This document shows, piece after piece, positions 60,151 to 64,000 of a stretch of DNA of 64,000 bases; position 1 is the stretch's first letter, and each line of letters opens with the position of its first letter. Where the stretch lies: NCBI RefSeq assembly GCF_007474605.1, contig NZ_VHKL01000002.1, positions 531,510-595,509 on the forward strand, in the 5' to 3' direction. Source of the DNA: Rhodoligotrophos appendicifer (GTDB lineage Bacteria > Pseudomonadota > Alphaproteobacteria > Rhizobiales > Im1). Made by a program: the position numbers and the translations under genes. The notes under the pieces are model-generated. The model ran no database searches, was not told the DNA's origin, and saw only the letters and a list, made by a program, of their open reading frames with translations.

Positions 60151-61137
60151 ATGAGCGACACATTTACCGCCCTGGTCGTTGACAGGCTGGAGGACAAACA
60201 CTGCGTCGAAATCAGAGATTTTGCTCAGGCGGATCTCATGGATGGTGACGTAACGGTGACGGTAAAACACTCCACCGTAAACTACAAAGATGGTTTAGCG
60301 ATTACCGGGAAAGCACCGATCGTTCGCAGATTCCCTTTGATCCCAGGGATTGATTTTTCTGGAAGGGTGACCGCGTCCAGCAATGAGACATTCACGGTGG
60401 GTGACTGTGTCATTCTCAATGGTTGGGGTGTAGGTGAACAGCATCACGGCGGACTGGCACAGGTCGCAAGGGTCCCGGGGAAATGGCTGGTCCCTCTCCC
60501 GGCTGCCTTCACGACTTTTCAGGCCATGGCAATCGGTACCGCAGGCTACACAGCAATGTTGTGCGTCATGGCTCTGGAGGACGCAGGTCTCACTTCCGGA
60601 GCCGGTGAAATTCTCGTTACCGGTGCATCAGGCGGGGTGGGGTCGGTCGCCATCTCGCTTCTCTCCCAACTCGGTTACTCGGTCATAGCCTGCACCGGCC
60701 GGCCCCAGGAGGAGAGTTACCTGAAGCAGCTTGGCGCTAAGGATCTGATCAGTCGGGAGGAATTGAGCGGATCTCCGAAGCCCTTAGGCAAGATGCGATG
60801 GGCTGGTGCTGTGGATGCGGTCGGCTCGAAGGTCTTGGCGAATGTCTTGTCTCAAATTCACTATGGGGGTGCCGTCGCGGCCTGCGGATTGGCACAAGGC
60901 ATCGATCTGCCGGGAAGCGTCGCACCGTTCATTCTGCGGGCGGTCAAGCTCATCGGGGTCGACAGCGTGCAATGCCCGATGCCCCGACGAAAACAAGCCT
61001 GGGAACGGCTGGCGCGCGATCTCGATGTCAAAAAACTGGAAGCCATCGCCCAGCGGGCCTCGCTGAGCGAGGTACCCGAACTGGCGGAAGAGATCGTGGC
61101 GGGGAAGATCCGCGGTCGGGTCGTCGTGGACATTTGA
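60151..61137 (+). CDS. Acrylyl-CoA reductase-like quinone oxidoreductase (AcuI/YhdH)
   Basis: This 328-residue MDR-family NADPH-dependent enzyme resembles AcuI/YhdH, which reduces acrylyl-CoA to propionyl-CoA. Family blocks are HSTVNYKDGLAITGK, PLIPGIDFSGRV, ILVTGASGGVGSVAIS (NADPH loop near residue 155) and CGLAQGIDLPGSVAPFILR. The protein is complete and in frame. The GC content changes inside the gene: the first ~250 bases are near 47-50%, the rest mostly 55-67%. lysE follows 15 bases downstream. Confidence 0.92.
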   Translation: MSDTFTALVVDRLEDKHCVEIRDFAQADLMDGDVTVTVKHSTVNYKDGLAITGKAPIVRRFPLIPGIDFSGRVTASSNETFTVGDCVILNGWGVGEQHHGGLAQVARVPGKWLVPLPAAFTTFQAMAIGTAGYTAMLCVMALEDAGLTSGAGEILVTGASGGVGSVAISLLSQLGYSVIACTGRPQEESYLKQLGAKDLISREELSGSPKPLGKMRWAGAVDAVGSKVLANVLSQIHYGGAVAACGLAQGIDLPGSVAPFILRAVKLIGVDSVQCPMPRRKQAWERLARDLDVKKLEAIAQRASLSEVPELAEEIVAGKIRGRVVVDI

Positions 61138-61152
61138 GAGTTTCAAAAATTT

Positions 61153-61803
61153 ATGGATTGGGCTCTCATTTTCAGCGGCATCGGGATCGGCATGGCCGTG
61201 GCCGCCCCGATCGGACCGATCAATGTCATGGTCATCAAGGCGGTGCTGCAGCGGGGATTTCGTCAAGGAATTACAACGGGTTCGGGGGCGGTGCTGGGGG
61301 ATGGATGCTTCGCCCTGGTGGCCGCTTTCGGGCTCACGGCGATCTCGGAGTTCATCACCCAGTATGACCGGTTCATCACCGGCGTCGGAGGCATCGTACT
61401 CCTGGTGCTGGGACTGCGCACGATCTTCGCCGACCCCTCCGCCAAGCTCGAAAAGATGGAGCCGAATCAAGAGCTTGACCTTGCCAACCAGATCGCCACC
61501 TTCGGCACGACCTTCGTGTTGACGATCACCAATCCGGCCACGCTCATGGGTTTTTTGTTCATTTTCAGCTCAGCCGGCGGGCTTGTGTCAGAAAATGAGA
61601 ACTATGTTCACGCCGGCGCCCTGGTGATCGCCGTGATGGCGGGCAGCCTGCTGTGGTGGATCGTGCTGTCGGGCATCGTCAGCCACTTCCGGGAGCGGCT
61701 GACGCGCCAGGGCCTGAGGCTCGTCAACGCCATCTCGGGCGTGCTGATCGCCGGCTTCGGAGCCTTCGTCCTGCTCCGGGGACTCTATGAATTCAGCTTC
61801 TGA
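61153..61803 (+). CDS. LysE/RhtB family exporter
   Basis: This 216-residue membrane protein has about six helices and the LysE signature GMAVAAPIGPINVMVIKAVLQRG near the N-terminus (in two parts) followed by GAVLGDGCFALVAAFGL. Later blocks TFVLTITNPATLMGFLF fit the family. Such proteins export amino acids or derivatives; the substrate is not predictable. It follows acuI by 15 bases and is GC-rich compared with most of the window. It converges on the small unknown gene with one base between stops. Confidence 0.9.
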   Translation: MDWALIFSGIGIGMAVAAPIGPINVMVIKAVLQRGFRQGITTGSGAVLGDGCFALVAAFGLTAISEFITQYDRFITGVGGIVLLVLGLRTIFADPSAKLEKMEPNQELDLANQIATFGTTFVLTITNPATLMGFLFIFSSAGGLVSENENYVHAGALVIAVMAGSLLWWIVLSGIVSHFRERLTRQGLRLVNAISGVLIAGFGAFVLLRGLYEFSF

Positions 61804-61804
61804 A

Positions 61805-62062
61805 TCATTGAGTTACCCGGTTCATGCTGAACTCGCCATAGCGGATCCGGTCGCTCAGGCCGGAGGTCATGCGGGCGACATTCTCCTCCCCATAGACGGC
61901 CACAAGATCGCTCAAGGCCGCGAAAATCGCCGCGGTCGCCAGATTGTCGGGGTCCACGCCATCATGGACGGCCTCCTCCCACGCATCCAAAATGTAGCGT
62001 AATGCCAAGTGCTTAGTGTCATCCTCGAGGAGGTGGCTCACATCTGTCATGATCTCTTCCAT
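61805..62062 (-). CDS. Small conserved hypothetical protein
   Basis: This 85-residue protein (from ATG 62062, with GGAG about six bases upstream; the frame extends to 62083) is mostly helical: ALRYILDAWEEAVHDGVDPDNLA, then AIFAALSDLVAVYGEENVARM and SDRIRYGEFS. I recognise it as resembling hypothetical proteins of other alphaproteobacteria, but no function is known to me. It has no signal peptide or metal motif. It is probably a single-gene unit. Confidence 0.75.
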   Translation of the reverse strand: MEEIMTDVSHLLEDDTKHLALRYILDAWEEAVHDGVDPDNLATAAIFAALSDLVAVYGEENVARMTSGLSDRIRYGEFSMNRVTQ

Positions 62063-62155
62063 TGCCACTCCAATGCTGAACAAATCCTAACATGCAAGGG
62101 AGAAGCATCGAATTTGAATTGAATTAAGGGTTAATGCCACAGGCGCCCGTCAACG

Positions 62156-62587
62156 TCAGCTTGGCTTCAGCAATCTGCGTGCCATCGACAGCCGCGGCTC
62201 GACCTCGTAGCCGAGAGATTCATAAAACCGTTGCACAGCCTCGTTTTCGGGCCGGATCAACAGGTTAAGCTTGGCGATGCCACGCTCCACCAGCCAGGAT
62301 TCAGCGGCGCGCATGGTGGCCGTTCCATAACGGTGCTGGCGGAAACGGGGGGCCACGGCGACGTAATAGACGATGCCGCGATGGCCGTCATGACCCACCA
62401 TGACGGTGGCGGCGATCTCTCCCCCGACAATGCCTAAGAGTATGTCGGAATTGGCTTTTCCGGATGCGAGCGCAATGTCGCCATAGGGATCGTTCCAGGG
62501 GCGGACGAGATCGCAGTCCCGCCAGATCGCTACAATTGTCTCGATATCGGACGCCGCCGCCGGGCGGAAAATGATCCCGGGGCTCAC
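62156..62587 (-). CDS. GNAT family acetyltransferase (YpeA-like)
   Basis: This 143-residue protein has the GNAT fold: IFRPAAASDIETIVAIWRDC at the start, VYYVAVAPRFRQHRYGTATMRAAE as the acetyl-CoA site (around 73-96) and NLLIRPENEAVQRFYESLGYEVE near the end. It matches the YpeA-type branch of small acetyltransferases. The start is GTG 62587 overlapping the stop of the oxidase gene (GTGA), so they are coupled. The acetylated substrate is unknown. Confidence 0.88.
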   Translation of the reverse strand: MSPGIIFRPAAASDIETIVAIWRDCDLVRPWNDPYGDIALASGKANSDILLGIVGGEIAATVMVGHDGHRGIVYYVAVAPRFRQHRYGTATMRAAESWLVERGIAKLNLLIRPENEAVQRFYESLGYEVEPRLSMARRLLKPS

Positions 62588-64000
62588 GGCAGAAGCTTGC
62601 CCGGGTTCAAGATCCCTTTGGGATCAAAGAGTTGCTTCAGACCTTGCATCATCTCCAACTCCACCGGGCTCTTGATGGCGGCCATTTTGGCACGCTTCAT
62701 GGCACCGATGCCATGCTCGGCGCTGATGGAGCCGCCGAGGTCGAGGACGATCGCGTTCACCGCATCCGCCATCTCCTCCCAAGCCTCGAGAAAGACTGAC
62801 TTTTCCGCGCCTAAGGGCTGGCTCACATTGAAGTGGATATTGCCGTCGCCGAGATGGCCGAAGGGCACAGGGCGGCAGCCCGGCACCAGGGCCTCCACGG
62901 CGGCCGTGGCGCGCGCCAGGAAGGCGGGCACTTTTGAGACAGGAACCGCGACATCGTTCTTAATCGAGCCGCCCTCATGCTTCTGGACTTCCGACATGGT
63001 CTCGCGAATCCGCCAGAATTCCTGGCGTTGCGCGTCGGATTGGGCCGGAATCGCGTCTTCAATGAGAACGCGCTCAAATGCCTGTTCCAGGATCGTTTCA
63101 AGCGTGTTTTTGAGCGTCCCGGTGGCTTCGCCGCCCGACAATTCCAGGAGCACATACCAGGGGTAGCGCTCGGGGAAGGGATCAACTGCTGCGGCATGGC
63201 GGATCACGTAATCGAGGCCGATGCGGGGGAGGAGCTCGAAGGCGGTGAGGCGTCCACCGCTCAGGCCCTGGCCGAGATTGAGAAGCTGCAAGGCGGCCTC
63301 GGGCGAGGGCAGGGCTGCGAAGGCCGTCGCGCGGTCGGTGGGCAGGGGCCAGAGCTTCAAGGCTGCCGCCGTGATCACGCCCAAGGTGCCCTCGGCGCCG
63401 ATGAAGAGCTGCTTCAGGTCATAGCCGGTATTGTCCTTCTTGAGGCGCCGCAGCCCGTGCCAGATGCGGCCGTCGGCGAGCACCACCTCGAGGCCCAGCA
63501 CGAGGGCGCGGGCATTGCCGTATTGCAGCACGTTGATGCCGCCGGCATTGGAGGAGAGATTGCCGCCGATCATGCAGGAGCCCTCCGCCCCCAGGCTCAG
63601 GGGAAAGAGCCGGCCGACATCGGCCGCGGCGGCCTGGACCGTGGCGAGGACGCAGCCGGCCTCGACGATCATGGAATTGTCGAGGGGGTCGATGTCGCGG
63701 ATGCGGTTCAGGCGCTTCAGCGACAGGAGGATCTGGGTGCCCGAACGGTCGGGGATCTGGCCGCCCACCAGGCCGGTATTCCCGCTTTGGGGGACGATGG
63801 CGGTGTTCGTCTCGTGGGCGAGCGCCAGGATCGCGGAGACCTCCGCGGTGGAGCCGGGCAGGAGGACCAGGGGGGTGACGCCGACATAGAGGTCGCGCCA
63901 TTCGGTGAGATAGGGGGCTTGGTCGGCGGGTGCGGCGAGGGCATGCGCGGGGCCGACGATGGCGGCGAAGCGGGCGAGGAGATCGGGGGACGGGGCGGGG
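62584..64000 (-). CDS. FAD-linked oxidase (glycolate/D-lactate dehydrogenase type), N-terminus beyond window
   Basis: The open frame runs through the window end, giving at least 472 codons; only a few N-terminal residues are missing, since the translation upstream of 63768 continues with LTEWRDLYVG, VLLPGSTAEVSAIL and VPQSGNTGLVGGQIPD, the FAD-binding PCMH region. Later blocks are ADVGRLFPLSLGAEGSCMIGGNLSSNAGG (in two parts), FGHLGDGNIHFN and ISAEHGIGAMKRAKM, typical of FAD-linked 2-hydroxyacid dehydrogenases of the GlcD/Dld type. VPQSGNT has Ser where most relatives have Gly. The substrate cannot be fixed; D-lactate or D-2-hydroxyglutarate are plausible. The gene is very GC-rich. Confidence 0.92.
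   Translation of the reverse strand, partial: PAPSPDLLARFAAIVGPAHALAAPADQAPYLTEWRDLYVGVTPLVLLPGSTAEVSAILALAHETNTAIVPQSGNTGLVGGQIPDRSGTQILLSLKRLNRIRDIDPLDNSMIVEAGCVLATVQAAAADVGRLFPLSLGAEGSCMIGGNLSSNAGGINVLQYGNARALVLGLEVVLADGRIWHGLRRLKKDNTGYDLKQLFIGAEGTLGVITAAALKLWPLPTDRATAFAALPSPEAALQLLNLGQGLSGGRLTAFELLPRIGLDYVIRHAAAVDPFPERYPWYVLLELSGGEATGTLKNTLETILEQAFERVLIEDAIPAQSDAQRQEFWRIRETMSEVQKHEGGSIKNDVAVPVSKVPAFLARATAAVEALVPGCRPVPFGHLGDGNIHFNVSQPLGAEKSVFLEAWEEMADAVNAIVLDLGGSISAEHGIGAMKRAKMAAIKSPVELEMMQGLKQLFDPKGILNPGKLLP

Noticed and set aside
63419..63901. 160-codon minus-strand frame rich in Arg, Pro and Gly
   Set aside because: It is a shifted-frame shadow of the FAD-linked oxidase in very GC-rich DNA, where long open frames arise by chance.
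63717..63944. 75-codon minus-strand frame suggesting a frameshifted start of the oxidase
   Set aside because: The oxidase's own frame stays open to the window end and encodes the expected N-terminal FAD-binding residues, so no frameshift is needed.

Overview
The window looks like core chromosome of an alphaproteobacterium, most probably Hyphomicrobiales (Rhizobiales). The evidence is gene order: ialB-tldD divergent from a coxB-coxA-ctaB-coxF-ctaG-coxC-DUF983-SURF1-thrC-M16 run; the split F0 operon atpI-B-E-F'-F; dciA-dsbA-smc divergent from mutY; radical SAM-rnhB-ccrM; glyQ-glyS-ppdK-cell wall hydrolase. CcrM and a perfect CtrA-type TTAA-N7-TTAA box also point to this group. Most of the window has a mid-range GC content; the last ~3.6 kb is clearly GC-richer. 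I found no tRNA, rRNA, CRISPR array, insertion sequence, prophage or plasmid gene.

Layout. 1-2.4 kb: start of a possible gshA, rsmE, a LysR regulator and a divergent DUF1127 small protein. 2.4-4.6 kb (minus): tldD and ialB. 5.1-19.4 kb (plus): a 14-gene co-directional run for cytochrome aa3 oxidase and its assembly (CoxB, CoxA, CtaB, CoxF-like, CtaG, CoxC, DUF983, SURF1), then threonine synthase, an M16 peptidase, a GNAT enzyme and a 1414-residue PAS-GGDEF-EAL membrane protein. 19.4-23.0 kb: yqgE, a DsbD-N-domain protein, a peroxiredoxin, rnhA and ispH. 23.1-27.9 kb: promoter, tandem glycine riboswitch and gcvT-gcvH-gcvPA-gcvPB. 28.0-30.6 kb (minus): the ATP synthase F0 operon with a good sigma70 promoter. 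30.7-35.4 kb (minus): dciA, dsbA, smc, with mutY divergent. 36.6-41.2 kb (minus): UDG, moaB-like, radical SAM, rnhB, ccrM. 41.2-47.9 kb: ETF-ubiquinone oxidoreductase, a TPR protein, ispE, a polyprenyl diphosphate synthase, DUF2007 and a tRNA methyltransferase-like gene. 48.2-55.1 kb: glyQ, glyS, ppdK and a CtrA-box-preceded cell wall hydrolase. 55.1-57.8 kb (minus): ygfZ, tag, HD hydrolase, tyrosine phosphatase. 57.9-64 kb: dihydroorotase, a secreted unknown, acuI/yhdH, LysE exporter, a small unknown, a GNAT enzyme and an FAD-linked oxidase cut by the window end.

The genes serve respiration (aa3 oxidase, ETF-QO, F0, quinone side chain), one-carbon and glycine metabolism, DNA maintenance (SMC, MutY, UDG, Tag, RNases H, CcrM) and cell-cycle and envelope control. 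I see no convincing new multi-gene system. The items most worth a second look are the CtrA box that changes the start call of the cell wall hydrolase, the dyads upstream of ccrM and ctaB, the UDG lacking two of four Fe-S cysteines, the degenerate GGDEF protein with a ~440-residue disordered-looking tail, the missing thrB between ispH and rnhA, and the composition change starting inside acuI.
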